From: Corynebacterium atypicum
GTDB lineage: Bacteria; Actinomycetota; Actinomycetes; Mycobacteriales; Mycobacteriaceae
Direction: 5' to 3'
Assembly: GCF_000732945.1 (NCBI RefSeq)
Contig: NZ_CP008944.1
Span: forward strand, 1,665,784 to 1,729,783
Length of the DNA: 64,000 nucleotides
The stretch's first letter is position 1. Each line of letters starts with the position of its first letter. Under the pieces are notes generated by a model. That model had not been told where the DNA came from, made no database searches, and saw only the letters and a list, made by a program, of their open reading frames with translations. Positions 17,640-28,026 of the stretch are shown here, in pieces. Both the position numbers and the translations under genes were made by a program.

Positions 17640-18659
17640 GTGGTGACAACTTCGACGAGCGTACCCCGGCAGGCCGCCGGCAGGCCGCACCCGAACCGCG
17701 GCGGCAGCTGGCGGGCTTTTCTCAAGCCCGGCTGGTTCCTGGCCGCGGCGGCCATCCTCATTTTCTCTTACTTCGCCTTCACTTTCCTCGCCCCCTGGCA
17801 GCTAGGCAAAAACCACGACATCTCCGAGCGCAACGAGCGCATTGAGAAGGCGTTTGACACGGACCCGGTGCCAGCTGGCGAGATTTTCGGGCCTAACGGT
17901 CAGATTCGCCCCGAGGACGAGTGGCGCCGGGTCATCCTTTCCGGGCAATACCTCAGCGACGCGGAAACCGTGCTGAGGATGCGCCCGGTGCAAGGAAACC
18001 CCGCGGTCCAGGTGCTTACACCGCTCAAGACGGACTCCGGTGAGGTCATCCTGGTCAATCGGGGCTGGATACCGGCCGAGGGTGCCGCGGTGCCAGAGAT
18101 CACTCCCGCGCCTTCCGGGCCGGTGTCCGTAGAGGCTGTCGCCCGCCGCAACGAGTCCACCCCCGACCGCGCCCCGCTCACCGAGGACGGCATCACCCAG
18201 GTCTACGGCATCGATACCGATTACATCGGGCGGGCCGTGAGGCTCGAGATGAGCGAAGACTTCGCCCAAATCTCCACCCCCGATCAGCCCGGCGGGCTTA
18301 CCCCAATGCCGATCCCCAAGCTCGACCGCGGCTCGCATCTTTCCTACGGGTTGCAGTGGATCGCGTTTGGGGTCATGGCGCCGGCCGGGCTTGCGTACTT
18401 CATCTGGGCGGAGCTTAAAGAGCGGCGCAAGGTGGGCGACGAGGAAGCGGAGCTCGAAGACGCTCAGCAGGATTCGGTTTCCGACGCCGCGGCTGACGGC
18501 CGCCGTCATTTCAAGGATCTGCTCTGGGACGACGACCTTTCCGCCCCGCCTCCGGGCGAGACCCACCGCGAGCTCTCTCGCAGCGTCGCCGATCGGTACG
18601 GATCAGCGCGCCGCGACGATTACGCCAAGTTCGCCCGCCGCAGCCAAGAGCGCTTCTAG
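17640..18659 (+). CDS. SURF1-family cytochrome oxidase assembly protein
   Basis: 339 residues. Two membrane segments, about 31-52 and 237-257, flank an external domain, the SURF1 topology. Family motifs are LAPWQLGK at the end of TM1, RMRPVQGNPAVQVLTPL near 113 and VNRGWIPA near 139. SURF1 proteins help insert haem into subunit I of the aa3 cytochrome c oxidase. The C-terminal 80 residues are a charged cytoplasmic tail (acidic, then Arg-rich) typical of actinobacterial members. The start is one of two adjacent GTG codons (17640 or 17643). Downstream lies tRNA-Val on the other strand. Confidence 0.9.
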   Translation: MVTTSTSVPRQAAGRPHPNRGGSWRAFLKPGWFLAAAAILIFSYFAFTFLAPWQLGKNHDISERNERIEKAFDTDPVPAGEIFGPNGQIRPEDEWRRVILSGQYLSDAETVLRMRPVQGNPAVQVLTPLKTDSGEVILVNRGWIPAEGAAVPEITPAPSGPVSVEAVARRNESTPDRAPLTEDGITQVYGIDTDYIGRAVRLEMSEDFAQISTPDQPGGLTPMPIPKLDRGSHLSYGLQWIAFGVMAPAGLAYFIWAELKERRKVGDEEAELEDAQQDSVSDAAADGRRHFKDLLWDDDLSAPPPGETHRELSRSVADRYGSARRDDYAKFARRSQERF

Positions 18660-18713
18660 GCAGCCGCGGCCGCCCACTAACCAACCGGGTTGAAAATACC
18701 CGGTGCCGTGTGG

Positions 18714-18786
18714 TGCGCCCCGACGGACTCGAACCGCCGACCGCTCGGGTGTAAACCGAGTGCTCTTCCAGCTGAGCTAGGGGCGC
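18714..18786 (-). tRNA. tRNA-Val (anticodon UAC)
   Basis: Acceptor GCGCCCC pairs with GGGGCGC; D arm, a CTCGG/CCGAG anticodon stem with loop TTTACAC (anticodon TAC) and a T arm with TTCGAGT are all present. Discriminator A is followed by CCA in the genome (18711-18713), so the CCA end is encoded. Confidence 0.95.
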
Positions 18787-18869
18787 CTTGCGCGCACGCG
18801 CAACGCAGGAAACATTAACACGCGCCTGGGGCGAACGCTAACCGCAGTGCGCCCGGGTCCTTCCGGCCG

Positions 18870-19271
18870 CTAAGATTTGCGGGTGCCGCGCTGCACCAGG
18901 CACGCGCCCTGCCAGTCGCCCAGGCGCACCGAGGCGGTTTGCACGAGGCCGGATAGTTGTGCCGACTCTGCGATGATGCCTGTCTCTACAGCGCCGTGCT
19001 TGCCCGCGGCCGGGGTGAGCAGCCAGACCCGGCCCGCCTCCTCGAGGTTCCGCGTAGCGTCGACGAGGCCGTCGACCAGATCACCGTCGTCGTCGCGCCA
19101 CCACATGAGCACCACGTCGCACAGCTCGTCGGTGTCCTCATCGAGGAGATTCTCGCCGATCTGATCTTCGATCGACTCAGAGATCGTGCTGTCGGCATCT
19201 TCGTCCCAGCCCAATTCCTGCACGACGTGCCCGCGCGCAATATCGAGTTGGCGGGCGTAGCTGTCGGCCAC
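18870..19271 (-). CDS. DUF3052 family protein
   Basis: 133 residues, GTG start with GGAAGGA upstream. The sequence ([51 protein letters not shown]) matches DUF3052, a conserved actinobacterial cytoplasmic protein family (Rv2239c in M. tuberculosis) found next to aceE. The fold looks like a small Rossmann-like alternation of strands and helices, but no ligand or reaction is known. It is divergent from aceE with about 190 bases of shared upstream region, so common regulation is possible. Confidence 0.93.
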   Translation of the reverse strand: MADSYARQLDIARGHVVQELGWDEDADSTISESIEDQIGENLLDEDTDELCDVVLMWWRDDDGDLVDGLVDATRNLEEAGRVWLLTPAAGKHGAVETGIIAESAQLSGLVQTASVRLGDWQGACLVQRGTRKS

Positions 19272-19419
19272 CGTGGATAGTCCTTCCTCTTCGCATTAAT
19301 TCTCGCCGAATTATGATCTTTTCTAGCAGGATACAGCCCACCGCCGAAATAGACCGACTTTGGGTTCACCTCGGTAAGGCCGCGTCTTTCGCGCCCGGCG
19401 CGACGGCGGTCGAAGTAAC

Positions 19420-19450
19420 TAGGCTCGGGGGAAGACTTGACCCCCTTTTT
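19420..19450 (+). promoter_or_regulatory. aceE leader: -10-like box and small hairpin with T-run
   Basis: TAGGCT (19420-19425) is a candidate -10 box. Just after it GGGGG (19427-19431) can pair with CCCCC (19441-19445), loop AAGACTTGA, followed by TTTTT (19446-19450) and then the ribosome binding site GGAAAGAGG. If transcription starts upstream of the box, the hairpin-plus-T-run would look like a short attenuator; if it starts at this box, the hairpin is at the very 5' end of the mRNA. Confidence 0.3.
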
Positions 19451-19465
19451 GGAAAGAGGTGCCCC

Positions 19466-22216
19466 ATGGCCGACAGCCCGCTCGGCGGTTCCCCCAAAGA
19501 CGACACCAACTTCGCCATCATCCGCGACGGCGTGGCGTCTTACCTCAACGACTCGGACCCGGAAGAGACTCGGGAATGGATGGACTCGCTCGACGGCCTG
19601 CTGGCCGCCTCCACCCCGGAGCGCGCCCGCTACCTGATGCTGCGGCTGCTCGAACGAGCCTCGGCCAAGCGTGTGCCGCTGCCCCCGATGCTCTCCACCG
19701 ACTTTGTCAACACCATTCCCACCTCCTCGGAGCCGGAGTTCCCCGGCGACGAGGAGGTAGAAAAGCGCTACCGTCGCTGGATCCGGTGGAACGCCGCCAT
19801 CATGGTCCACCGCGCTCAACGCCCCGGCATCAAAGTCGGCGGCCACATCTCCACCTACGCCGGGGCCGCGCCACTCTACGAGGTTGGCTTTAACCACTTC
19901 TTCCGGGGCAAGGACCACCCGGGCGGGGGCGACCAGATCTTCTTCCAGGGCCACGCCTCGCCGGGCATCTACGCTCGCGCGTTCCTCGAGGGGCGGCTCA
20001 CCGAGGACGACCTCGACGGCTTCCGCCAGGAGGTCTCGCGCCCCCAGGGTGGGCTGCCCAGCTACCCCCACCCGCACGGCATGCCTGAGTTCTGGGAGTT
20101 CCCCACCGTGTCGATGGGTCTGGGCCCCATGAACGCCATCTACCAGGCCCGATTCAACCGCTACCTTCACGACCGCGGAATCAAAGACACCTCGCAACAG
20201 CATGTGTGGGCGTTTTTGGGCGACGGCGAGATGGACGAGCCGGAATCGCGCGGCGTGCTCCAGCAGGCCGCACTGAACAACCTGGACAACCTCACCTTCG
20301 TGGTCAACTGCAACTTGCAGCGCCTCGATGGGCCGGTGCGCGGCAACACGCAGATCATCCAGGAGCTGGAAAGCTTCTTCCGCGGCGCCGGCTGGAGCGT
20401 GATCAAGGTGATCTGGGGCCGCGAGTGGGACAAGCTCTTTGACAAGGACGACGAAGGCGCGCTCGTCGAGCTGATGAACAACACCCCCGACGGTGACTAC
20501 CAGACGTTCAAGGCGAACAACGGCGCCTACGTGCGCGAGCACTTCTTCGGCCGGGATCCCCGCACGCTCAAGCTCGTCGAGAGCATGACCGATGATGAGA
20601 TCTGGCAGCTGCGCCGAGGCGGGCACGACTATCGCAAGATCTACGCCGCCTACAAGCGGGCCCTGGAGACCAAGGACCGCCCCACCGTCATCCTGGCGCA
20701 CACCATCAAGGGCTACGGTCTGGGCCACAACTTCGAGGGCCGCAACGCCACCCACCAGATGAAGAAGCTGACGCTGGAGGATCTCAAGCTCTTCCGCGAC
20801 AAGCAGAACATCCCGATCAGCGACGCGGACCTGGAAAAGGACCCGAAGCTACCGCCCTACTTCCACCCGGGCAAGGACGACGAAGTGCTGCAGTACATGC
20901 TCGCCCGGCGCAAGGAGCTCGGCGGCTTTGTGCCGGAGCGACGCCAAGACTATGAGCCGCTCGTGGTCCCGGATTTGTCCACCATCAAGAGCGCCCGCAA
21001 GGGCTCCGGCAAGCAGAACATTGCCACGACCATGGCCACGGTGCGCACCTTCAAGGACCTGATGCGCGACAAGAAGCTGAAGGATCGCTTCGTGCCCATC
21101 ATCCCAGACGAGGCGCGCACCTTCGGGATGGACTCATGGTTCCCCACCCTCGGCATCTACAACCCGCACGGGCAGAAATACGTGCCGGTCGACCACGATC
21201 TGATGCTTTCCTACAAGGAGGCGAAAGACGGCCAGATTCTGCACGAGGGGATCTCCGAGGCTGGCTCCGTGGCATCGTTCATCGCGGCTGGCACCAGCTA
21301 CGCCACCGAGGGCGTGGCCATGATCCCGCTGTACATCTTCTACTCGATGTTCGGCTTCCAGCGCACGGGCGATTCGATCTGGGCGGCCGGCGACCAGATG
21401 GCGCGCGGGTTCCTCTTGGGCGCAACCGCCGGGCGCACCACGTTGACCGGCGAGGGCCTGCAGCACATGGACGGCCACTCTCAGATCCTGGCTTCAACTA
21501 ACCCGGCGGTAGTCTCCTACGATCCTGCGTTCGCCTATGAGATCGCGCACCTGGTGCACCGCGGCATCGACCGGATGTACGGCCCCGACGGCGGCGAGAA
21601 CGTCATGTACTACCTGACGATCTACAACGAGCCGACGCCGCAGCCCGCCGAGCCCGAAGGCCTCGACGTCGAAGGCCTGCACAAGGGCATCTACCGCTAC
21701 TCCGACGGGTCCGAACTAGCCCCCGACGCCGAGCACGAGGCCTCTATCCTCGCCTCCGGCATCGGGATGCAGGCGGCGCTCACGGCGCAACAGATCCTGG
21801 CCGAGGACTATTCGGTGCGCGCCAACATCTTCTCGGTGACCTCCTGGGTGGAGCTCGCCCGCGAGGGTGCCCGGCTGAACAAGGATGCCCTGCAGCACCC
21901 CTCCGAGGACGTCCGCGAGGCCTTCGCTACCCGCCAGCTCAAGCAGGCATCCGGCCCGTACGTGGCCGTCTCCGACTTCGCCACCGACCTCCAGGAGCAG
22001 ATCCGGGCCTTCGTGCCGGGCCGCTACACCGTGCTGGGCGCGGATGGCTTCGGGTTCTCTGACACCCGGGCCGCCGCCCGCCGCTTCTTCAACATCGACG
22101 CGCCCTCCGTGGTGGTGGCGGTGCTGACGGGGCTGGCCCGCGAGGGCGCGCTGGATATCGAGGTCGCTCGCCGCGCGGCCGAGCAGTACCACCTCGACGA
22201 CCCGACCCAGGCCTAG
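19466..22216 (+). CDS. aceE: pyruvate dehydrogenase E1 component
   Basis: 916-residue homodimeric E1 enzyme (decarboxylates pyruvate with thiamine diphosphate and passes the acetyl group to the lipoyl E2). The ThDP/Mg motif runs from [12 protein letters not shown] (about 252) to [31 protein letters not shown] sequence ([16 protein letters not shown]) near 206 and [24 protein letters not shown] near 610-630 are typical of AceE. Length agrees with the corynebacterial enzyme. Start ATG 19466 has GGAAAGAGG upstream; the open frame continues 51 codons upstream without a suitable start. In corynebacteria AceE works in a mixed complex with 2-oxoglutarate dehydrogenase subunits. Monocistronic here, divergent from the DUF3052 gene. 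Confidence 0.97.
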   Translation: MADSPLGGSPKDDTNFAIIRDGVASYLNDSDPEETREWMDSLDGLLAASTPERARYLMLRLLERASAKRVPLPPMLSTDFVNTIPTSSEPEFPGDEEVEKRYRRWIRWNAAIMVHRAQRPGIKVGGHISTYAGAAPLYEVGFNHFFRGKDHPGGGDQIFFQGHASPGIYARAFLEGRLTEDDLDGFRQEVSRPQGGLPSYPHPHGMPEFWEFPTVSMGLGPMNAIYQARFNRYLHDRGIKDTSQQHVWAFLGDGEMDEPESRGVLQQAALNNLDNLTFVVNCNLQRLDGPVRGNTQIIQELESFFRGAGWSVIKVIWGREWDKLFDKDDEGALVELMNNTPDGDYQTFKANNGAYVREHFFGRDPRTLKLVESMTDDEIWQLRRGGHDYRKIYAAYKRALETKDRPTVILAHTIKGYGLGHNFEGRNATHQMKKLTLEDLKLFRDKQNIPISDADLEKDPKLPPYFHPGKDDEVLQYMLARRKELGGFVPERRQDYEPLVVPDLSTIKSARKGSGKQNIATTMATVRTFKDLMRDKKLKDRFVPIIPDEARTFGMDSWFPTLGIYNPHGQKYVPVDHDLMLSYKEAKDGQILHEGISEAGSVASFIAAGTSYATEGVAMIPLYIFYSMFGFQRTGDSIWAAGDQMARGFLLGATAGRTTLTGEGLQHMDGHSQILASTNPAVVSYDPAFAYEIAHLVHRGIDRMYGPDGGENVMYYLTIYNEPTPQPAEPEGLDVEGLHKGIYRYSDGSELAPDAEHEASILASGIGMQAALTAQQILAEDYSVRANIFSVTSWVELAREGARLNKDALQHPSEDVREAFATRQLKQASGPYVAVSDFATDLQEQIRAFVPGRYTVLGADGFGFSDTRAAARRFFNIDAPSVVVAVLTGLAREGALDIEVARRAAEQYHLDDPTQA

Positions 22217-22250
22217 GCCGCTGCCGCTGCCGCAGCCGGTAGCGCTCCGG

Positions 22251-23297
22251 CTACTCCGGCCGCGGCGGGTGGTCCGGCAGGGCGTCGAGAAGCAGGTCGA
22301 GTGCCTTGTTCACCACCGCCGGGGCCTCGAGCACCACCATGTGCCCGGCGTCGAGAACCGCAAGCCGCTTCGCGCGCGGCCATACCTCCTGGATGCGGCG
22401 CGCCTGGCTGGCCGGGGTGACGTTGTCTTCGGTGCCGGTGATGATGAAGCCATCGACGTCGGCGAGAAACTCGCCGGCGGCGAGCTCGTCATGAGTTTGC
22501 AGGCTGTCGAAGAATCCAACGAAAGTTTCCAACGGCGTCTCGTGAATCATCGCCGCATGGAACTGCACCAGCTGATAGCCGGTGGGGCGGTGAAACACCC
22601 CGACGGCGAGCCCCGGGGCGAGCATCTTGGTGGCCTCGTTGCGGAACTTGTCCGCCTGCTTCGGCGAGGCCTCAACCGCCTCGTAGACCGCCCGCGCCGC
22701 CGGCGAGGCGAGAATCTGGGGCACGCCTTGATCGGCCAGCGCCTCGATGGAGGTCGCCACCACCACTATCCCCGCAATGCGCCGGCGCACGGACTCCGGG
22801 CAGCGGCGCAGCAAGTTGAACGCTGCTAGACCGCCCAGCGAGTGGCCCACCAGGATCACCGGGCCGGTGCCGTGGTCGGCGTCGGCGAGCGCGGCCAGGG
22901 CGTCGTCGGCGAAGCCATCGACGGTGCACATGTCCGGCTCGCACGGCCCGGTGCGCCCGTGCCCGCGCAGGTCCGGCGCCACACACCGCACCCGGGGGTG
23001 GGTGTCTCGCAAGTGGTCGACCTGGCGGTAGAACGACTCCCCGGCAAGCGTGAACCCGTGCAAGAAAAGCACCGTCGCCTGCGCCGGCTCCTCGGCACCG
23101 GGCCCCTTGGCATCCCAGCGCACCATGACCCCGTCGGTGGAGGCTGCGAACCCCTCGGCGGAGACGTCGGTCAGCCCTGGGCGCCGGGTACGCGAATGCA
23201 AGGCCCCCTGCTCGAGGGCGAGGGTGCGCCGACCGCTGGGGGTAAGGCGCAGCAGCCACGAGCGCAGCAGCGCCATCGGTTTGTTGGTGATCTTCAT
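22251..23297 (-). CDS. alpha/beta-hydrolase
   Basis: 348 residues. VLFLHGFTLAGESFY (oxyanion loop), DLRGHGRTG and VGHSLGGLAAF (nucleophile elbow with Ser) are standard for the fold; the acid (TGTEDNVTP) and His (LDAGHMVVLEAP) follow in the C-terminal part. The first 50 residues are basic and amphipathic with no clear signal peptide. The substrate is unknown: esterase, lipase or haloperoxidase-like functions all fit. It has the neighbourhood of the hydrolase next to aceE in other corynebacteria. Start ATG 23297 with TAGGGT 8 bases upstream. Convergent with aceE. Confidence 0.88.
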   Translation of the reverse strand: MKITNKPMALLRSWLLRLTPSGRRTLALEQGALHSRTRRPGLTDVSAEGFAASTDGVMVRWDAKGPGAEEPAQATVLFLHGFTLAGESFYRQVDHLRDTHPRVRCVAPDLRGHGRTGPCEPDMCTVDGFADDALAALADADHGTGPVILVGHSLGGLAAFNLLRRCPESVRRRIAGIVVVATSIEALADQGVPQILASPAARAVYEAVEASPKQADKFRNEATKMLAPGLAVGVFHRPTGYQLVQFHAAMIHETPLETFVGFFDSLQTHDELAAGEFLADVDGFIITGTEDNVTPASQARRIQEVWPRAKRLAVLDAGHMVVLEAPAVVNKALDLLLDALPDHPPRPE

Positions 23298-23305
23298 CCC
23301 GTCCA

Positions 23306-23311
23306 ACCCTA
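23306..23311 (-). promoter_or_regulatory. -10 element, leaderless type
   Basis: TAGGGT on the minus strand, 8 bases before the ATG at 23297. Confidence 0.35.
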
Positions 23312-23418
23312 GCGGCGCGCTAGGCTGGTCGGCGAGCCTGGCGCCGCTTTATGGTGCGCAGCCTGCGCTGAGACCGCAGGCGCAGGCCCGTACCGGTGTA
23401 CCAGGAAGGACGACGCGA

Positions 23419-23802
23419 ATGGGCGATCTCGCCGCGCAACTAGCCGCTAAGTTCAACACGTCGGTACCGCTCGACGCTAGCCCCGCCGAGCCCGACGCCA
23501 CCTCGGCCACGCCCCAGAAGAAGCGCCCCGTCGATCCCCGAGCGCAAACAGACCCGGACTTCGCCCACTTTGCGGGCCTGGTCGCCGACGTCCTGGGCTG
23601 CGAGCCCACCGAGGTGCACCGGCACAGCCGGCTGCGCGCCGACCTGGGCGCGGACTCGCTCAGCGTGATCGAGTTGACGGTTCGCGCCGAGGAGGAATTT
23701 GGGGTGCGCCTCAACGATCGCACCGTCCTCGGGTTTCACACGCTTGGCGACGCCGCCGACTACTTGAGCAAGGCGCAACAAAAACGCGAGGACGGTGAGT
23801 AA
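23419..23802 (+). CDS. acpM: acyl carrier protein with N-terminal extension
   Basis: 127 residues, ATG with AGGAAGGA upstream. Residues 45-125 are an acyl carrier domain: the phosphopantetheine attachment motif is DLGADSLSVIEL with Ser near 92, followed by EEEFGVRLNDR. The first 45 residues are an extension of Ala/Pro/Asp-rich sequence that ordinary ACPs (about 80-97 residues) lack. In corynebacteria a stand-alone ACP serves the FAS I/mycolate condensation machinery. It is divergent from the alpha/beta-hydrolase and upstream of pntAB. The assignment as ACP is secure, the exact pathway is inferred. Confidence 0.88.
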   Translation: MGDLAAQLAAKFNTSVPLDASPAEPDATSATPQKKRPVDPRAQTDPDFAHFAGLVADVLGCEPTEVHRHSRLRADLGADSLSVIELTVRAEEEFGVRLNDRTVLGFHTLGDAADYLSKAQQKREDGE

Positions 23803-23931
23803 CGCTTAACGCCCCATCCGCGCCGCGCTAGCTCCTTTAGACTCGGGGAGGAAAGGATAGCGCTCACCTTGGACGCCGCGCCTTGGCCGGCCGGTGCCAA
23901 GACCGCGCTCGCCCTAGGACAAGGAGCGTAG

Positions 23932-25518
23932 ATGCTAATCGGAATCCCCCGGGAGCCCGACCCTTCGCAGCCGCTGGTAGCGGCCACCCCGGATACCGTT
24001 GGAAAGCTCATCAAGCTGGGCTACACAGTTGCCGTCGAAAGCGGCGCCGGTGCTCACGCGGCGTTTTCGGACGACGCCTTCCGGGCCGCCGGCGCCACCA
24101 TCGTCGGCCCCGAGGTGTGGGACGCGGATGTGGTGACCACCCTCGATACCCCTCCGGCACAGTACCGCGAGCGGATGCGCGCGGGTGCCACGCTGATCGC
24201 CCGGCTCGCGCCGGCGCGCCACGAGGAGCTCGTCGGCGCACTAGCCCGCGAGAACCTCACCGCGCTGGCCATCGACGCCATTCCCCGGATCTCCCGGGCG
24301 CAGTCGATGGACGTGCTTTCTTCCATGGCTAACATCGCCGGCTACCGCGCCGTCATCGAGGCAGCGAATCACTTCGGTCGCCTGTTTACCGGGCAAGTCA
24401 CCGCCGCCGGGAAGATCCCACCGGCCACGGTGTATGTGATCGGCGCTGGAGTCGCGGGGCTGGCCGCAATCGGTACGGCGAACTCGCTGGGTGCCATCGT
24501 CAAGGCCACCGATCTGCGTCCCGAGGTCGCTGAGCAGGTCGAGTCGATGGGCGCCCAGTTTGTGGCCATCCCGGCCGCCGCCGAAGAATCCGAGGACGGC
24601 TACGCCAAAGAGATGAACGAGGCGCAAGCCGAGGCCGCCGCCAAACTGTACGCTGCGGAGTCCGCGGCCGCGGACATCGTGATCACCACGGCGAATATTC
24701 CCGGCCGCACGTCCCCGATCCTGCTTACCGCCGCCGACGTCGACGCTATGCAACCGGGCTCGGTGGTGGTGGACATGGCCGCCGCTAACGGGGGCAACTG
24801 CGAGCTCACCCGCCCCGGCGAGATCTTCCGCACCGAGGGCGGAGTGACCATCATCGGGTTGACCGACCTGGCCGGACGTCTTCCCTCGCAAGCCTCCCAG
24901 CTGTACGGGCAAAACATTGTCAACCTGCTTAAGCTGCTCACCCCGGCCAAGGACGGTAAGCTCTCGCTCGATCTGGACGACGAGATCGTGCGCAGCATCA
25001 CCGTCACAGCCTCACGCCAAGGCCCCTCGGTAACCGGGCAGCAAGTCGCAGAACCGGCCGCGGACAACGAGGCCGTGATCTACTGGCCACCCCCGCCGGT
25101 CAAAGTATCGGCCGCGCCCACAGCCGCTGCCGAGCCCCCTGCCGCCGAGGAAGCGCCCGAGGCGGAAAAGAGCCCCTGGCCGAGGCGTCTTTGGGCAGGA
25201 TTCGGGCTGCTCCTCGGCGTCGCTCTGGTGCTCGCCAGCCCCGCCGCGGTCTCCGCGGACTACCTGGTGCTCATGCTCGCCATCGTGGTGGGCTTCTACG
25301 TAATCACCGCCGTGACGCACTCGCTGCACACCCCGCTAATGAGCGAGACAAACGCGATCTCGGGCATCATCCTGGTGGGCGCCGTGCTCCAGGTGGGCTC
25401 GACTAACCTCGCCGTCTCGGTGCTGGCGTTTATCGCCATCGTGATCGCGAGTATCAACATCTTCGGCGGCTTCACGGTCACCCACCGCATGCTCGCCATG
25501 TTCCGACAGGAGGCGTGA
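23932..25518 (+). CDS. pntA: proton-translocating NAD(P) transhydrogenase, alpha subunit
   Basis: 528 residues, the full-length alpha subunit (domain I plus the first membrane helices), as in E. coli. N-terminal [21 protein letters not shown] is the alanine dehydrogenase/PNT signature; [18 protein letters not shown] near 178 is the NAD-binding glycine motif. After a Pro/Ala/Glu linker (about 385-415), four hydrophobic segments follow to the C-terminus. It transfers hydride between NADH and NADP at the membrane, driven by protons. The ATG lies one base after nothing else: it begins a two-gene operon with pntB, whose ATG starts one base after this stop. GGAGCG is the ribosome binding site. Confidence 0.95.
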   Translation: MLIGIPREPDPSQPLVAATPDTVGKLIKLGYTVAVESGAGAHAAFSDDAFRAAGATIVGPEVWDADVVTTLDTPPAQYRERMRAGATLIARLAPARHEELVGALARENLTALAIDAIPRISRAQSMDVLSSMANIAGYRAVIEAANHFGRLFTGQVTAAGKIPPATVYVIGAGVAGLAAIGTANSLGAIVKATDLRPEVAEQVESMGAQFVAIPAAAEESEDGYAKEMNEAQAEAAAKLYAAESAAADIVITTANIPGRTSPILLTAADVDAMQPGSVVVDMAAANGGNCELTRPGEIFRTEGGVTIIGLTDLAGRLPSQASQLYGQNIVNLLKLLTPAKDGKLSLDLDDEIVRSITVTASRQGPSVTGQQVAEPAADNEAVIYWPPPPVKVSAAPTAAAEPPAAEEAPEAEKSPWPRRLWAGFGLLLGVALVLASPAAVSADYLVLMLAIVVGFYVITAVTHSLHTPLMSETNAISGIILVGAVLQVGSTNLAVSVLAFIAIVIASINIFGGFTVTHRMLAMFRQEA

Positions 25519-25519
25519 G

Positions 25520-27037
25520 ATGAACTTCAGCCAAGACAATTTGTTGGTCTTAGGCGCAACTGCCACCTCTGAACTCAGCCCCCTGTCCGACTGGACCGGC
25601 CGGGCGACCACACTCGCCTACCTTGTGGCCGCCGTCCTCTTTATCCTGGCGCTGGCGGGACTTTCGCGCAACGAGTCCGCCCAGCGCGGCAACACCCTCG
25701 GCGCGCTGGGCATGACCCTTGCGGTGCTGGCCACCGTCGCCCGCGCGCTGGTGCAGTCCCACGAAAACCCCGGTGAGTACCGCTCCGCGATCTCGACGCT
25801 TGTGCTCATCGTCATCGCCATGCTCCTGGGGGCGGCAATCGGCGTCCCCATGGCTAAAAAGGTCGAGATGACGGGCATGCCCCAGCTGATCGCCCTCCTG
25901 CACTCGTTTGTGGGGCTCGCCGCCGTGCTCATCGGATTTAATTCCTGGCTGCACCCCCAGGACGTCGGCCCGGACATGGAAGCCTTCCATCTGGGAGAGG
26001 TCTACCTCGGCATCTTCATCGGCGCGGTGACCTTCACCGGGTCTATCGTGGTCTACCTCAAGCTGGCCGCCAAGATGAAGGGCGCGCCGTTGATGCTGCC
26101 CGGGCGCAACCTCATCAACCTGGCGATCATCGTGGCCTCGGCCGCGGGCATGGTGCTATTCATCGCGGGCGACGGCGAGAGCAGCGCCGCGGTGATCGCG
26201 CTGGCGGTAATGACCGCGCTCGCGCTTTTCTTGGGCTTCCACCTGGTGGCCGCCATCGGCGGCGGAGACATGCCCGTCGTGGTCTCTATGCTCAACTCGT
26301 ACTCGGGCTGGGCCGCCGCCGCTGCCGGGTTCATGTTGTCGAATCCGCTGCTGATTATCACCGGCGCGCTGGTGGGCTCCTCCGGCGCCTACCTGTCCTT
26401 CATCATGTGTCAGGCGATGAACCGCAGCTTCGTCTCCGTGATTCTGGGTGGGTTCGGCTCCGACGGCGGACAATCCGCCGGCGACCACGATTATGGGGCG
26501 CACACGGAGACCACCGCCGCCGAGACCGCGCAGGCGCTCGCCCACGCGAAGAAGGTCGTCATCACCCCCGGCTACGGAATGGCCGTCGCCCAAGCGCAAT
26601 ACCCGGTCGCCGCGCTGACCTCCACGCTGCGCGACGCCGGCGTCGATGTCACCTTCGCCGTGCACCCGGTCGCCGGTCGCCTTCCCGGCCACATGAACGT
26701 GCTGCTCGCCGAGGCCAAGGTGCCTTACCCCATCGTCCACGAGATGGACGAAGTCAACGACGACTTCGGCGAGGTGGACCTGGTGCTGGTGATCGGCGCG
26801 AACGACACGGTCAACCCGGTCGCCTACGAAAAAGGCTCGCCGATCGAGGGCATGCCGGTGCTGAAGGTCTGGGAGGCCGGCAAGGTAGTCGTGTTTAAAC
26901 GTTCGATGGGCTCCGGCTATGCAGGCGTGCAGAATCCCTTGTTCTTCAACGAGAACACCGACATGCTCCTCGGTGACGCGAAGGCCTCGGTAGAGGCGAT
27001 CAATACGGAGCTAGCCGCGTTGTTGCCGGCGCGCTAA
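25520..27037 (+). CDS. pntB: proton-translocating NAD(P) transhydrogenase, beta subunit
   Basis: 505 residues. About nine membrane segments in the first 300 residues, then the NADP(H)-binding domain III with [18 protein letters not shown] (near 350), [32 protein letters not shown] (near 425) and [17 protein letters not shown]. It forms the proton channel with pntA and supplies NADPH. The ATG follows the pntA stop by one base, with AGGAGG inside the end of pntA, so the two are translationally coupled. The terminator-like hairpin at 27137 closes the operon. Confidence 0.96.
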   Translation: MNFSQDNLLVLGATATSELSPLSDWTGRATTLAYLVAAVLFILALAGLSRNESAQRGNTLGALGMTLAVLATVARALVQSHENPGEYRSAISTLVLIVIAMLLGAAIGVPMAKKVEMTGMPQLIALLHSFVGLAAVLIGFNSWLHPQDVGPDMEAFHLGEVYLGIFIGAVTFTGSIVVYLKLAAKMKGAPLMLPGRNLINLAIIVASAAGMVLFIAGDGESSAAVIALAVMTALALFLGFHLVAAIGGGDMPVVVSMLNSYSGWAAAAAGFMLSNPLLIITGALVGSSGAYLSFIMCQAMNRSFVSVILGGFGSDGGQSAGDHDYGAHTETTAAETAQALAHAKKVVITPGYGMAVAQAQYPVAALTSTLRDAGVDVTFAVHPVAGRLPGHMNVLLAEAKVPYPIVHEMDEVNDDFGEVDLVLVIGANDTVNPVAYEKGSPIEGMPVLKVWEAGKVVVFKRSMGSGYAGVQNPLFFNENTDMLLGDAKASVEAINTELAALLPAR

Positions 27038-27136
27038 ACCGCACGCGCGAGCGCTCGAACGGCTCCTCGACGCTACGGTGCTCGCTGCCTTATTCGTGCC
27101 GCACGCGCGCCCGCTGAAGACTGCGTGCGCAGCGAC

Positions 27137-27166
27137 GTCCCGCCCGCCCCGCTCGGCAGGCGGGAC
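27137..27166 (+). terminator. possible terminator after pntAB
   Basis: Inverted repeat GTCCCGCC (27137-27144) and GGCGGGAC (27159-27166), with further GCC/GGC pairing inside the loop, followed by CTTTGTAG. Weak T-tract, so strength is uncertain. Confidence 0.4.
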
Positions 27167-27180
27167 CTTTGTAGTTAGGG

Positions 27181-27186
27181 CACAAT
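27181..27186 (+). promoter_or_regulatory. -10 element, leaderless type
   Basis: CACAAT ends 6 bases before the ATG of the HAD gene, with no ribosome binding site between. Confidence 0.35.
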
Positions 27187-27192
27187 AGGGCC

Positions 27193-28014
27193 ATGACGAC
27201 TTCGCAGATTTCTTATCTCAGCGACATGGACGGCGTGCTCATCAAAGAAGGTGAGATGATCCCCGGCGCCGACCGCTTCCTGGCCGCGCTGGAAGAAAAC
27301 GGGGTCGAGTTCATGGTGCTGACCAACAACTCGATCCAGACGCCGCGGGACCTATCCGCCAGGCTGCGTTCGCAGGGGTTAGACATTCCCCCGGAGCGCA
27401 TCTGGACGTCTGCCACCGCAACGTCGGATTTTCTGCGGCGGCAGTCCGATCACGGTACCGCCTACGTCGTCGGCGAAGCGGGCCTGACCACAGGCATTCA
27501 CGAGGCGGGGTGGATCCTCACCGACACGGACCCCGAGTTTGTGGTCTTAGAGGAAACCCGCACATATTCCTTCGAGGCGATCACCACCGCCATCAACCTC
27601 ATCACCGCCGGGGCTCGGTTCATCTGCACCAACCCCGACGTCACCGGCCCGGCTCCCCAGGGAATCCTTCCCGCCACGGGCTCGGTGGCCGCGCTCATCA
27701 CCGCGGCCACCGGACGCGAGCCCTACTACATCGGCAAGCCGAATCCGATCATGATGCGTTCGGCGCTGAACACGATCGGCGCGCACTCGGAGCGCACAGT
27801 GATGATCAGCGATCGCATGGACACCGACGTGAAAAGCGGGCTGGAGGCCGGCATGCGCACGGTGCTCGTCCGCTCGGGCATTTCTGACGACGCCGAAATC
27901 AACCGCTACCCCTACCGGCCCACCGTGGTCATCGACTCGGTGGCCGAGCTCGCCGAGCGCTGGGACGATCCGTTCGGCGACGGGGCATTCTTCAACGATT
28001 TCCCGCAAGGCTAG
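27193..28014 (+). CDS. HAD-superfamily phosphatase, NagD type
   Basis: 273 residues. Motif I is SDMDGVLIKEG (nucleophile and acid Asp near residue 11-13), motif II is MVLTNNS near 41, motif III is IGKPNPIMMRSAL near 182 and motif IV is MISDRMDTDVKSGLEAG near 202 (usually GDRxDTD; here SDR). The cap placement between motifs II and III is that of class IIA (NagD/PhoN-like, p-nitrophenyl phosphatase) HADs. Substrate is a small phosphorylated metabolite, unknown. Start ATG 27193. It is separated from pntB by 155 bases with a hairpin. Confidence 0.92.
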   Translation: MTTSQISYLSDMDGVLIKEGEMIPGADRFLAALEENGVEFMVLTNNSIQTPRDLSARLRSQGLDIPPERIWTSATATSDFLRRQSDHGTAYVVGEAGLTTGIHEAGWILTDTDPEFVVLEETRTYSFEAITTAINLITAGARFICTNPDVTGPAPQGILPATGSVAALITAATGREPYYIGKPNPIMMRSALNTIGAHSERTVMISDRMDTDVKSGLEAGMRTVLVRSGISDDAEINRYPYRPTVVIDSVAELAERWDDPFGDGAFFNDFPQG

Positions 28015-28026
28015 CCGGCACCGCGG

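Noticed and set aside
18986..20755. 589-codon open frame on the minus strand across the DUF3052 gene and aceE
   Set aside because: It is antisense to aceE codons, has no ribosome binding site and its translation is low-complexity (Gly/Arg/Val). High GC third positions keep the opposite strand open.
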